NCBI GenBank assembly: GCA_045596745.1
Contig: JAZODA010000032.1
Coordinates: forward strand, 1-27,765
Origin: RGIG3009 sp045596745
GTDB taxonomy: Bacteria > Bacillota > Clostridia > Oscillospirales > Acutalibacteraceae
Length of the DNA stretch: 27,765 nucleotides
Reading direction: 5' to 3'
The position numbers and the translations under genes are program-made. Below the pieces are notes generated by a model. The model worked only from the letters and a program-made list of their open reading frames with translations. It searched no databases and had not been told where the DNA came from. Shown here piece by piece: positions 1-6,152 of the stretch. Positions within the stretch are counted from its first letter, which is position 1. Each line of letters begins with the position of its first letter.

Positions 1-86
1 GCCGCACCGACCTGATATCCGGAGTACGGCGCGTACGCTGTGTTTCTTGCCGCCAACGCGGCATCACAAAGCTGACGATGTGTCAT
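1..86 (-). CDS. cdd: cytidine deaminase, N-terminal fragment (runs off the window)
   Basis: Only the first 28 complete codons are present; the gene continues leftward beyond base 1. The peptide contains AYAPYSGYQVGAA, the N-terminal signature of homotetrameric cytidine deaminases, which hydrolyse cytidine and deoxycytidine to uridine and deoxyuridine in nucleoside salvage. The ATG (84-86) lies 5 nt after the deoB stop, and the Shine-Dalgarno AGAGGTGA spans that stop, so the two genes are almost certainly co-transcribed and probably translationally coupled. The zinc-binding HAE and CxxC motifs would lie outside the window, so activity cannot be judged. The identification rests on one motif plus the operon context with deoB. 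Confidence 0.85.
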   Translation of the reverse strand, partial: MTHRQLCDAALAARNTAYAPYSGYQVGA

Positions 87-91
87 ACCTT

Positions 92-1255
92 TCACCTCTG
101 CACTTCTTTGGCAAACGACCGACCTTCGCAAATAAACGGCACCGACAACCACTCTGCCACGGTGGCGGCAACGTCGGCAAAGGTTTGCCGCGTACCGAGT
201 GCTATCGGTCGCACCTGCTTACCAACCACCAACAGCGGCACGTGTTCGCGCGTGTGGTCGGTGCTGTTGTCGCCGGGGTCGCAGCCGTGATCGGCGGTAA
301 TAATCAACGCGTCATCGTCGCGCAGCTGCTCAAGAAACTGCGGCAAAAAGCGGTCAAACTGCGCCAGTGCGGCGGCGTAGCCGTCAATATCCTGGCGATG
401 GCCGTACAGCATATCAAAATCCACCAGGTTGATAAAACAAAGGCCCTCAAACTCCTCACAAACGGCACGAAGCGCTTCCGCCATACCTTCTTCGTTTCCG
501 TGGGTGGGTGCGCTGTGGGTAATGCCGCGCGCGGCGAAAATATCCGCAATCTTGCCAACACTCCACACCGTTTTTCCTGCGGCACTCACCGCGTCCAGCA
601 ACGTTTCCGTCGGCGGCTCGAGCGAAAAATCACGGCGGTTCGCCGTGCGCACAAACGTCGGTGCTTCCCCCGTAAACGGTCGCGCGATTACACGACCCAC
701 GGCGTGTTCACCGACAAGCAGACTGCGCGCGGTGCGGCAAATGTCATACAGCTCTTCCGTCGGCACTACCGCTTCGTGTGCGGCAATCTGGAACACACTG
801 TCCGCCGAGGTGTACACAATAAGCTTGCCTGTCTCACAGTGCTCGGCACCGTAATCGCGAATCACGTCCGTGCCGGAATACGGCAGATTGCACAGCGTAC
901 CGTGCCCCACCGCCTGCTCAAACGCACGGATCACTTCCTCCGGGAAACCATGCGGATAGGTCGGCAGCGGCTGTTTTGATACCACACCGGCAATTTCCCA
1001 GTGCCCGATGGTGGTATCCTTGCCGCGCGAACGCTCCTGCATCCGCCCGACAGCGGCACGCGGCGCGGCGGCAGAAGGTAAATAGTCAATCCCCTCGATG
1101 TTTCCAAGTCCGAGCGAGCACAGCGTTTCTGCCGAAAACCGAGCGGAAGCGGCAATGCGGCGCAATGTATCGGCACCGCTGTCGCCAAACGCGGCGGCAT
1201 CCGGCAGCGCACCAATACCCAAAGAATCCAACACCAGTATAAAAACGCGTTTCAT
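92..1255 (-). CDS. deoB: phosphopentomutase DeoB
   Basis: Interconverts (deoxy)ribose-1-phosphate and (deoxy)ribose-5-phosphate, linking nucleoside phosphorolysis to the pentose phosphate pathway; a cytosolic Mn-dependent enzyme of the alkaline phosphatase superfamily. The 387-residue product has the usual family length. It begins MKRVFILVLDSLGIGALPDA, with the metal-binding Asp in VLDSLGIG, and carries the C-terminal metal motifs TADHGCDPGD and DHTREHVPLL. The nucleophile region RGKDTTIGHWE is intact. The ATG is preceded by AAGGAGC in the 36-nt gap after the upstream endonuclease-family gene; that gap also holds a short hairpin. cdd follows 5 nt downstream. The context is nucleoside salvage. 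Confidence 0.97.
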   Translation of the reverse strand: MKRVFILVLDSLGIGALPDAAAFGDSGADTLRRIAASARFSAETLCSLGLGNIEGIDYLPSAAAPRAAVGRMQERSRGKDTTIGHWEIAGVVSKQPLPTYPHGFPEEVIRAFEQAVGHGTLCNLPYSGTDVIRDYGAEHCETGKLIVYTSADSVFQIAAHEAVVPTEELYDICRTARSLLVGEHAVGRVIARPFTGEAPTFVRTANRRDFSLEPPTETLLDAVSAAGKTVWSVGKIADIFAARGITHSAPTHGNEEGMAEALRAVCEEFEGLCFINLVDFDMLYGHRQDIDGYAAALAQFDRFLPQFLEQLRDDDALIITADHGCDPGDNSTDHTREHVPLLVVGKQVRPIALGTRQTFADVAATVAEWLSVPFICEGRSFAKEVQR

Positions 1256-1268
1256 ACAAGCTCCTTTG

Positions 1269-1288
1269 TCGCCGATAAACAGCGGCGA
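1269..1288 (-). other. short intercistronic hairpin between EEP gene and deoB
   Basis: TCGCCG (1269-1274) pairs perfectly with CGGCGA (1283-1288) around an 8-nt loop. It lies between the EEP stop codon and the deoB Shine-Dalgarno. It lacks a uridine tract, so it is more likely a processing or stability element, or chance, than a terminator. Confidence 0.35.
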
Positions 1289-1291
1289 TGC

Positions 1292-2002
1292 TTACAGTTC
1301 GATTTCCGTCACATAGGGACGATGATCCGACGCGACCACCGCCGGAATGTCCGCGGACAGCACGCGAATATCGCGGGAAGTAAACATATAGTCGATTTTA
1401 CGGTTCGGCTCATCCGACGGGAAGCTGAACAGTTCCTTTTCGAACATATCCGCCGTATCATACATCTTTTCACGGATGGGTGCGAGCACGGCGTTGTCGG
1501 GTTTGACGTTAAAGTCACCCATCAGCACGCACGCCGTATCCTCCAGATTGGCGCTCACCGTGGCGGCGGCGTTAATCTGCTCGTCGGGTTCAAGGCCGAA
1601 GTGCGTCACGCACACCGTCAGTTTCTGACCGACATCGATGGTAGCTTTCAGCAGGCAGCGCGTCTCGTACCAACCGCCCTCACGCGGATTCTCGGGATCG
1701 GGAATCATAATGGTCTCGGCGGACAGGATGGGATAGCGCGAAATCAAAGCATTGCCGTACGGACTCGGCACATCGAACACTTCGATGGCTTTAGCGAAAT
1801 AGTAATGGTATCCCAACTTTTCAGCCAGAATCTGCGCCTGCGGCTCAAAATATTCCGCTTCGCCCGCGCCGTACATTTCATTCAAGCCAACAATATCCGC
1901 GCCGCAATCGCGAATCGCCTTCACCATGACATCGTAATCGATTTTCTTGGTGATGTAATTGCAGCAATGCTGGGTGTTAAAGCTCATGACAGTTACTTTC
2001 AT
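1292..2002 (-). CDS. endonuclease/exonuclease/phosphatase (EEP) family protein
   Basis: A 236-residue single-domain member of the DNase I-like EEP superfamily, without signal peptide or membrane segment. Visible superfamily motifs are MSFNTQHC at the N-terminus, GLNEM (metal-binding Glu), VTHFGLEPDEQ (catalytic His), LMGDFNVKPDN (Asp/Asn) and ASDHRPYVTEI (terminal Asp-His pair). The fold supports Mg-dependent phosphodiester or phosphomonoester cleavage, but family members act on DNA, RNA, inositol phosphates, sphingomyelin or small nucleotides, so the substrate is unknown. It is the first gene of the leftward unit with deoB and cdd, which makes a nucleotide-related substrate possible but unproven. 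The ATG has a good GGAGGG site about 8 nt upstream. Confidence 0.88.
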   Translation of the reverse strand: MKVTVMSFNTQHCCNYITKKIDYDVMVKAIRDCGADIVGLNEMYGAGEAEYFEPQAQILAEKLGYHYYFAKAIEVFDVPSPYGNALISRYPILSAETIMIPDPENPREGGWYETRCLLKATIDVGQKLTVCVTHFGLEPDEQINAAATVSANLEDTACVLMGDFNVKPDNAVLAPIREKMYDTADMFEKELFSFPSDEPNRKIDYMFTSRDIRVLSADIPAVVASDHRPYVTEIEL

Positions 2003-2039
2003 TTTCTCGTCCCTCCGCTAAGTTTATACGGTTTTTACT

Positions 2040-2068
2040 ATGGTAGCACAAAGAAATCGACTGTGCAA
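2040..2068 (-). promoter_or_regulatory. putative promoter of EEP-deoB-cdd unit
   Basis: Leftward -10 TACCAT (complement of 2040-2045) and a weak -35 TTGCAC (complement of 2063-2068) with 17-nt spacing, about 40 nt upstream of the EEP start codon. The -10 matches 4 of 6 consensus positions and the -35 only 3 of 6. Confidence 0.4.
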
Positions 2069-2107
2069 GCACCTCGCCCACAATTCGACAAAATTATCAA
2101 AAAAGGC

Positions 2108-2136
2108 TTTACTTTTTACTCGTAAAATGATATAGT
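2108..2136 (+). promoter_or_regulatory. sigma-A-type promoter of pyrR-pyrP
   Basis: -35 TTTACT (2108-2113), 17-nt spacer, -10 TATAGT (2131-2136). Transcription would start near 2143 and give a leader of about 118 nt that contains the PyrR-binding hairpin and the terminator. Confidence 0.65.
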
Positions 2137-2165
2137 AAAACCAATGTGAACCATCTTTAACAAGC

Positions 2166-2250
2166 GGCACCGCGAGGCCGACAAGAGGGTGTCAAATGGG
2201 GTCGTTGCGTGATCTTGTCGGGACTTGCCGGCAGGATCATTTTTTGTTTT
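2166..2250 (+). promoter_or_regulatory. PyrR-binding leader and transcription attenuator
   Basis: The leader carries a hairpin whose stem GGCACC (2166-2171) pairs with GGTGTC (2188-2193). Its loop contains GCGAGGCCGACAAGAG, which resembles the conserved GAGGC...CAAG sequence of PyrR-binding RNA. Downstream, 2211-2238 forms an 11-bp stem (GATCTTGTCGG with CCGGCAGGATC, two G-U pairs) followed by a U-rich run at 2240-2250, a standard intrinsic terminator. In the known mechanism, PyrR bound to UMP stabilises the first hairpin, which prevents the antiterminator and lets the terminator form. Residues 2194-2210 would be expected to contribute to the antiterminator, but that pairing was not modelled. 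The terminator ends just before the pyrR Shine-Dalgarno. Confidence 0.82.
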
Positions 2251-2260
2251 GGGAGATCGT

Positions 2261-2806
2261 ATGGAGACACTCAAGGCTGTGCTGATGGACGAAGCCACCA
2301 CCAACCGTACGCTGATGCGTATGGCGCACGAAATTACCGAAAAAAACAAAGGTGTCAGCGATGTTTGTCTGGTGGGTATCCGCCGCCGCGGTGAGCCTCT
2401 CGCCCGCCGCCTGCAGGAAAACATCGCCCGCATCGAAGGGGTTACCGTCCCCTGCGGCGAAATGGACATCCGCTTTTACCGCGACGATATCGACGGTCGG
2501 GAAACACCTGTTGCCGAACCGTCCGCTCTGCCCTTTGATATCGTCGGCAAAAAGGTTATTCTGGTGGATGATGTGCTATTCACCGGTCGCACGGTGCGCG
2601 CCGCTATCGAAGCCATCTTCACGCTGGGCCGTCCGCGTGCGATTCAGCTTGCCATTTTGATTGACCGCGGTCACCGCGAACTGCCGATTCGTGCGGATTA
2701 TGTGGGCAAGAGCATTCCGACCGCCCATTCCGAGCGCGTGTCGGTCAAGCTGCCGCCGATTGACGAAGAAACCGGCGTATTTCTTTACAGTGGGAATCAA
2801 GGCTGA
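2261..2806 (+). CDS. pyrR: PyrR, uracil-sensing RNA-binding attenuation regulator / uracil phosphoribosyltransferase
   Basis: A 181-residue type I phosphoribosyltransferase-fold protein. The PRPP-binding loop is VILVDDVLFTGRTVRAA (about residues 99-115), and other PyrR-typical segments are LVGIRRRGEPLARRL, MDIRFYRDD and LIDRGHRELPIRADYVGK. PyrR binds pyr mRNA leaders when charged with UMP and promotes termination; many members also convert uracil plus PRPP to UMP. The ATG at 2261 follows GGGAG (2251-2255) directly after the leader terminator. An in-frame extension to 2225 would put codons inside the terminator and is rejected. The uracil permease gene follows 36 nt downstream in the same operon, so PyrR controls both its own synthesis and uracil import. 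Confidence 0.95.
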   Translation: METLKAVLMDEATTNRTLMRMAHEITEKNKGVSDVCLVGIRRRGEPLARRLQENIARIEGVTVPCGEMDIRFYRDDIDGRETPVAEPSALPFDIVGKKVILVDDVLFTGRTVRAAIEAIFTLGRPRAIQLAILIDRGHRELPIRADYVGKSIPTAHSERVSVKLPPIDEETGVFLYSGNQG

Positions 2807-2842
2807 CGCCTTCATTCATAAGTGTTAATAGGAGGAAGAAAA

Positions 2843-4189
2843 ATGAACCTGATTTACGACGTCAAAGACAAACCCAAGTTCGGGCAAGCCATTGTGTTTG
2901 CCATCCAGCAGCTGCTGGCGATCATGGCGGCTACGCTGGTCGTGCCTGTCATCATCGGCAACGGTATGCAGCCTGCTGCTGCTCTGTTTGGTGCCGGTTG
3001 CGGTACGATTGTGTACCTGCTGTTCACCAAACGCCGCAGCCCCGTGTTCCTCGGCTCGTCCTTCGCTTTCCTCGGTTCGATGGCCGCCGCTTTTGCCGGC
3101 GCTGTGACTATCGAGCTCGGCTACCTCGGCCTGATTCTCGGTGCCGTGTTCGCCGGCCTGGTCTATGTTGTCATCGCTCTGCTGGTTAAGTTCGTCGGCG
3201 TGGGCTGGCTGAACAAGCTGATGCCCGCTGTCGTTATCGGTCCCACGGTTGCTATCATCGGTCTGTCCCTCGCGGGCAACGCTGTCGGCGATCTGCAGTC
3301 CGGCGGCCTGGGCGGCGCCCATCCGCTGATTTGCGTGCTGATCGGTGTTGTGACCCTGATTGTTACCACCGTCGTCTCCACCTACGGCAAGAAGTTTGCG
3401 AAGCTGATCCCCTTCATTTTCGGTATCCTGGCCGGTTATGCGCTGGCTGCTATCCTCACCGTCATCGGTAACGTTGCCGACGTGGAAGCTCTGAAAGTCG
3501 TCGACTTCTCCAAGATTTCCGTGCTGTGGGAAGGCGGCGTTTCGCTGAAGACCTTCTTCACCGTTCCGAAGTTCACCATCCTGACCGCTGCCAAGGGCTT
3601 CGACGATATCAGCCTGAGCTACATCGGCACCATCGCCGCGGCTTACCTGCCGGTTGCTTTCGTTGTGTTTGCGGAGCATGTGGCTGACCACAAGAACATC
3701 TCCTCCATCATCGGCAAGGATCTGCTGGAAGATCCCGGCCTGTCTCGCACCCTGCTGGGTGACGGCGTCGGCTCGATGGTCGGTTCCTTCTTCGGCGGCT
3801 GCCCCAACACCACCTACGGTGAGTCGGTTGCTTGCGTGGCTATCACCCGCAACGCTTCGGTCATCACGATCATCTTCGCCGCTATCGGCGCGATCCTGAT
3901 TTCCTTCCTTGCTCCCTTCGTGGCTTTCGTCAACTCCATCCCCGCTTGCGTTATGGGCGGTGTCTGCATGGCTCTGTACGGCTTCATCGCTGTCTCCGGT
4001 CTGAAGATGCTGCAGAAGGTTGACCTGGGCAAGAACCGCAACCTGTTCACCGCTTCGGCAATCCTGATTGCCGGTATCGGCGGCCTGTCCCTCACCTTCG
4101 GCGAAATCACCATCACCTCGATTGCTACCGCGCTCATCCTCGGTATCATCGTCAACCAGATTCTCTCCAAGGAGAAGGACGAAGAGTAA
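2843..4189 (+). CDS. pyrP: uracil permease (NCS2 nucleobase:cation symporter)
   Basis: A 448-residue polytopic membrane protein of the UraA/PyrP branch of NCS2. Family marks are the N-terminal KFGQAIVFAIQQLLAIMAAT segment, FLGSSFAFLGSMAAA, and the substrate-binding stretches VVFAEHVADHKNISSIIG and GCPNTTYGES VACVAI, where the Glu of VVFAEHVADH and the NTTYGE motif match UraA. About 12-14 hydrophobic segments are visible. It imports uracil with a cation, feeding the salvage pathway PyrR senses. The ATG at 2843 sits 7 nt behind AGGAGGAAG; the TTG-type extension to 2822 is unlikely. Codon use is strongly biased (many GCT, GTC, ATC), suggesting high expression. A GC-rich terminator follows. Confidence 0.95.
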   Translation: MNLIYDVKDKPKFGQAIVFAIQQLLAIMAATLVVPVIIGNGMQPAAALFGAGCGTIVYLLFTKRRSPVFLGSSFAFLGSMAAAFAGAVTIELGYLGLILGAVFAGLVYVVIALLVKFVGVGWLNKLMPAVVIGPTVAIIGLSLAGNAVGDLQSGGLGGAHPLICVLIGVVTLIVTTVVSTYGKKFAKLIPFIFGILAGYALAAILTVIGNVADVEALKVVDFSKISVLWEGGVSLKTFFTVPKFTILTAAKGFDDISLSYIGTIAAAYLPVAFVVFAEHVADHKNISSIIGKDLLEDPGLSRTLLGDGVGSMVGSFFGGCPNTTYGESVACVAITRNASVITIIFAAIGAILISFLAPFVAFVNSIPACVMGGVCMALYGFIAVSGLKMLQKVDLGKNRNLFTASAILIAGIGGLSLTFGEITITSIATALILGIIVNQILSKEKDEE

Positions 4190-4207
4190 TCTTCCCCTCA
4201 CAAACGC

Positions 4208-4245
4208 AACCCGGGCGGCTGTCAAACAGCCGCCCGGGTTTTTGT
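4208..4245 (+). terminator. pyrR-pyrP terminator
   Basis: Perfect 14-bp stem, AACCCGGGCGGCTG (4208-4221) with its complement at 4227-4240, loop TCAAA, then a T run ending at 4245. Confidence 0.92.
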
Positions 4246-4271
4246 TATCCATCTTTCCTTTGAAAAAAGAA

Positions 4272-4297
4272 AAAGAACGAAGTTTCCTTCGTTCTTT
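4272..4297 (-). terminator. terminator of the nucleotidyltransferase gene
   Basis: 11-bp perfect stem AAAGAACGAAG (4272-4282) with 4287-4297, loop TTTC. Read leftward it is followed by a T-rich tract (complement of 4260-4275), matching an intrinsic terminator for the leftward gene ending at 4387. It lies close to the pyrP terminator in a convergent arrangement. Confidence 0.7.
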
Positions 4298-4369
4298 CGT
4301 GTGAAAGAGCGACCAAAAGGTGTATAAGTAAGGGTAAGAACGACTAAAAGTAATGCACCTGCTCTGTTC

Positions 4370-4387
4370 AACAAATTGGAATTTGTT
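4370..4387 (-). repeat. AT-rich inverted repeat at the nucleotidyltransferase 3' end
   Basis: AACAAATT (4370-4377) and AATTTGTT (4380-4387) are perfect inverted copies with a 2-nt gap, touching the stop codon. There is no T tract leftward, so it is not a good terminator on its own. Confidence 0.4.
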
Positions 4388-5046
4388 TAACCATTATCAG
4401 AAATCCATTTCTTTGACCAAACAAGTAAGATTTCGGACTGTGGCAAGAAATCAACCGCACCGCCTTTTTTGAAACTTATAAAGTTATCAATAATGGCTCG
4501 TTCATCAGGCGAAGCAACTTGGAGCAATTCTTTCTTGTGTTTAATATAATTCCCCGTCTGTTTAAATACGATTGCCTGCACAACGAAAGAGGCAGATTTG
4601 TATAGTTCTCGCAAAATGTCCTCACTTTTTTCATACAGCATATTGTGAACACATCCGTGGTATATATTGCAGGCGCCGATTTTAATTGCTCTGTTCACGG
4701 CACTCTCGTCAATAACAGCCAAAACTTCGTCTAGACTTCCCTGAATTGGTGTAGTGTCATAATAAAACTGAAATAGGTCGGAGGGTTCCCAATTCAATAT
4801 TTCCTCTTTACCAGAGAGAAAACCACAAATCAGTTCTCTGTGAGGCAAGACATCCAACATAGCATTATAGACTTCGATATCCTTGGCAGATAATGTATCC
4901 AGTATTACAGCAGTATCAATATCGCTTGTTTCTGTTGCTTCGCCACGAGCGAAACTTCCCTGTAAGCCAACAAACCACACACGGTTTCCAAATGTACTAT
5001 TTAATTTCTGCAAAAAGTCATTCATCCAAGCCGTAATATCTATCAT
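4387..5046 (-). CDS. stand-alone nucleotidyltransferase-fold protein
   Basis: A 219-residue soluble protein with the polymerase-beta/MNT nucleotidyltransferase signature near its N-terminus: GSFARGEATETSDIDTAV, giving G30-S31, R34-G35 and the metal-binding pair D42/D44. The C-terminal half (about 110-200) is helical and HEPN-like in appearance. Families with this layout include antibiotic adenylyltransferases and MNT toxin-antitoxin enzymes; no partner toxin lies beside it, so the substrate is unknown. The ATG at 5046 has GAGGTGA a few bases upstream; the GTG at 5055 would lie inside that site. The gene is clearly AT-richer than the pyr and add genes, consistent with acquisition by transfer. 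It has its own near-consensus promoter and terminator, so it is a single-gene unit. Confidence 0.85.
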   Translation of the reverse strand: MIDITAWMNDFLQKLNSTFGNRVWFVGLQGSFARGEATETSDIDTAVILDTLSAKDIEVYNAMLDVLPHRELICGFLSGKEEILNWEPSDLFQFYYDTTPIQGSLDEVLAVIDESAVNRAIKIGACNIYHGCVHNMLYEKSEDILRELYKSASFVVQAIVFKQTGNYIKHKKELLQVASPDERAIIDNFISFKKGGAVDFLPQSEILLVWSKKWISDNG

Positions 5047-5082
5047 CCTAATCACCTCGTCAAATTCTTATTGATTGAACTA

Positions 5083-5110
5083 ATCATACCACAAAACTAT
5101 GATTTTTCAA
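5083..5110 (-). promoter_or_regulatory. sigma-A-type promoter of the nucleotidyltransferase gene
   Basis: -10 TATGAT (complement of 5083-5088) and -35 TTGAAA (complement of 5105-5110) separated by 16 nt; each hexamer matches 5 of 6 consensus positions. It lies 37 nt upstream of the ATG. Confidence 0.75.
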
Positions 5111-5117
5111 CAAAATA

Positions 5118-5157
5118 AAAAAACCTCTCTTGCATTGGTAGACAAAAGAGGTTTTTT
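5118..5157. terminator. bidirectional A/T-flanked hairpin
   Basis: AAAAAACCTCT (5118-5128) pairs with AGAGGTTTTTT (5147-5157) around an 18-nt loop. It has T runs on both strands and could terminate either way. It sits directly upstream of the mini-ORF at 5160. Confidence 0.55.
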
Positions 5158-5159
5158 AC

Positions 5160-5261
5160 ATGGATCCGCACACGGGAAGCGAATTGGATATTGACACCAT
5201 TAAAAAGATGATGGATGCGCTTATTGAGGCACACGGCGATTATCTTCCGAAATTCAATTAA
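5160..5261 (+). CDS. 33-residue mini-ORF, unrecognised; possibly a gene remnant
   Basis: ATG at 5160 to TAA at 5261 encodes a 33-residue acidic, soluble peptide beginning MDPHTGSELDIDTIKKM and ending GDYLPKFN. The only ribosome-binding candidate is AGAGG at 5147-5151, which is locked in the preceding hairpin. An in-frame stop occurs at 5139. The composition looks protein-like rather than random, and a terminator follows 5 nt after the stop codon, so it may be the surviving 3' end of a longer gene or a real small protein. No family was recognised. Its position between two hairpins in an AT-rich accessory block favours the remnant interpretation. Confidence 0.3.
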   Translation: MDPHTGSELDIDTIKKMMDALIEAHGDYLPKFN

Positions 5262-5265
5262 CGAG

Positions 5266-5298
5266 AAAGAGCAGCGAAGCAATACTTCGCTGCTCTTT
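5266..5298. terminator. bidirectional terminator between mini-ORF and AraC gene
   Basis: Perfect 14-bp stem AAAGAGCAGCGAAG (5266-5279) with 5285-5298, loop CAATA. TTTT follows rightward. It touches the stop codon of the leftward AraC-family gene and could serve both sides. Confidence 0.8.
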
Positions 5299-6029
5299 TA
5301 ATTGCTGTGGTTTTTCAAAAAATCCCGTGGTGAATAGCCGGTGAACGCTTTAAAGGTCTTGGAAAACTGCGAATAATCGTCGTATCCGCATTGCTCTGCA
5401 ATGCGCGAAAGCGGCCGCGTGCCACGATAGGTTTCCAGCAAAAAGCACGCGTGCTGCATACGAAGCGCGGTTAAAAACGCCAGCGGCGTCTTCCCCGTTA
5501 TTCTTCTAAAGCAAGCACGGATATAATCCACCGCATAACCACTCTTGCTAAGTACCGCCGTTACGTCGCATTGAGGGTTATGGTATGTATCCGACAGTGT
5601 TTGTACGCAGCCTTGCACCGCCTGATACACGGCGTCCTCCGTGTGCAACTGGTTAACCACCCACTGCAAGCAAGCGTGGCATAAAGCGTTCACGTAATTG
5701 GGAGAATCGAAGCGGTGCCTCAAAATAAGCTCCAAAAGCTGCCTGCATTCACCATTTTCTTCAACTTGGAACACAAACGGCGTATCCGTGGGAAATACCG
5801 ATCCAAAATCCCCCTGCAAACAAATGCGCTTGCCTTTCCCTGCCGTTTCGGAGTGATGCTCCGTATACGGCGGAACGACCACCATCGTCCCCGCTCGGAA
5901 AGGATACGCTTTGTTGGCGATCGTGTATGTACCCGTACCCTCCAGCATGAGTATAAGTTCAAATTGCTTATGCGTGTGGGGCGGAAATATCGTCGCTTCC
6001 ATCATAGAACAACGCATCTGATAATCCAT
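5298..6029 (-). CDS. AraC-family transcriptional regulator
   Basis: 243 residues. The N-terminal half (about 10-85) is a cupin-like sensing domain, with FPPHTHKQFELILMLEG and the HHSE segment; the C-terminal 95 residues carry two helix-turn-helix units, with the AraC signature GYDDYSQFSKTFKAFTGYSP at about 215-234. Such proteins bind DNA directly and respond to a small ligand. It is divergent from a MATE exporter gene 123 bp away, so the simplest inference is that it controls that exporter in response to an exported compound. The ATG at 6029 follows GGAGGTGGTGG, and the upstream in-frame start at 6059 lacks such a site. The ligand is unknown. Confidence 0.9.
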   Translation of the reverse strand: MDYQMRCSMMEATIFPPHTHKQFELILMLEGTGTYTIANKAYPFRAGTMVVVPPYTEHHSETAGKGKRICLQGDFGSVFPTDTPFVFQVEENGECRQLLELILRHRFDSPNYVNALCHACLQWVVNQLHTEDAVYQAVQGCVQTLSDTYHNPQCDVTAVLSKSGYAVDYIRACFRRITGKTPLAFLTALRMQHACFLLETYRGTRPLSRIAEQCGYDDYSQFSKTFKAFTGYSPRDFLKNHSN

Positions 6030-6049
6030 ACCACCACCTCCTTGAGAGT

Positions 6050-6078
6050 AGCATAACACAAATCTATGTTTTTCACAA
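6050..6078 (-). promoter_or_regulatory. putative promoter of the AraC-family gene
   Basis: -10 TATGCT (complement of 6050-6055), 17-nt spacer, -35 TTGTGA (complement of 6073-6078). It would place the start about 10-15 nt upstream of the Shine-Dalgarno. Confidence 0.5.
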
Positions 6079-6099
6079 GTTCCTTTATGAAATCCACTA

Positions 6100-6126
6100 T
6101 TGTTTTTCTAAAAACTGTGGTATAGT
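6100..6126 (+). promoter_or_regulatory. MATE gene promoter region with inverted repeat
   Basis: -10 TATAGT (6121-6126) with a weak -35 (TTGTTT at 6100-6105, 15-nt spacing). An inverted repeat GTTTTT-CT-AAAAAC (6102-6115) overlaps the -35 and is flanked by CCAC and GTGG. The poor -35 and overlapping repeat fit a promoter that needs an activator such as the divergent AraC protein, but binding is inferred only. Confidence 0.45.
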
Positions 6127-6152
6127 GTAAATTGTCTTTGGGGGTGTGAAAT

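Noticed and set aside
47..979. 310-codon rightward open frame antisense to deoB
   Set aside because: DeoB has complete catalytic motifs and correct length on the other strand; the antisense product is Arg/His-rich and featureless.
2825..4252. 475-codon open frame antisense to the uracil permease gene
   Set aside because: Its product is a low-complexity Asp/Gly/Gln/His-rich string produced by the strongly biased codons of pyrP on the other strand; it has no ribosome binding site or known motif.
5097..5282. 61-codon leftward open frame over the mini-ORF
   Set aside because: It spans both hairpins, has no ribosome binding site, and starts inside a terminator.
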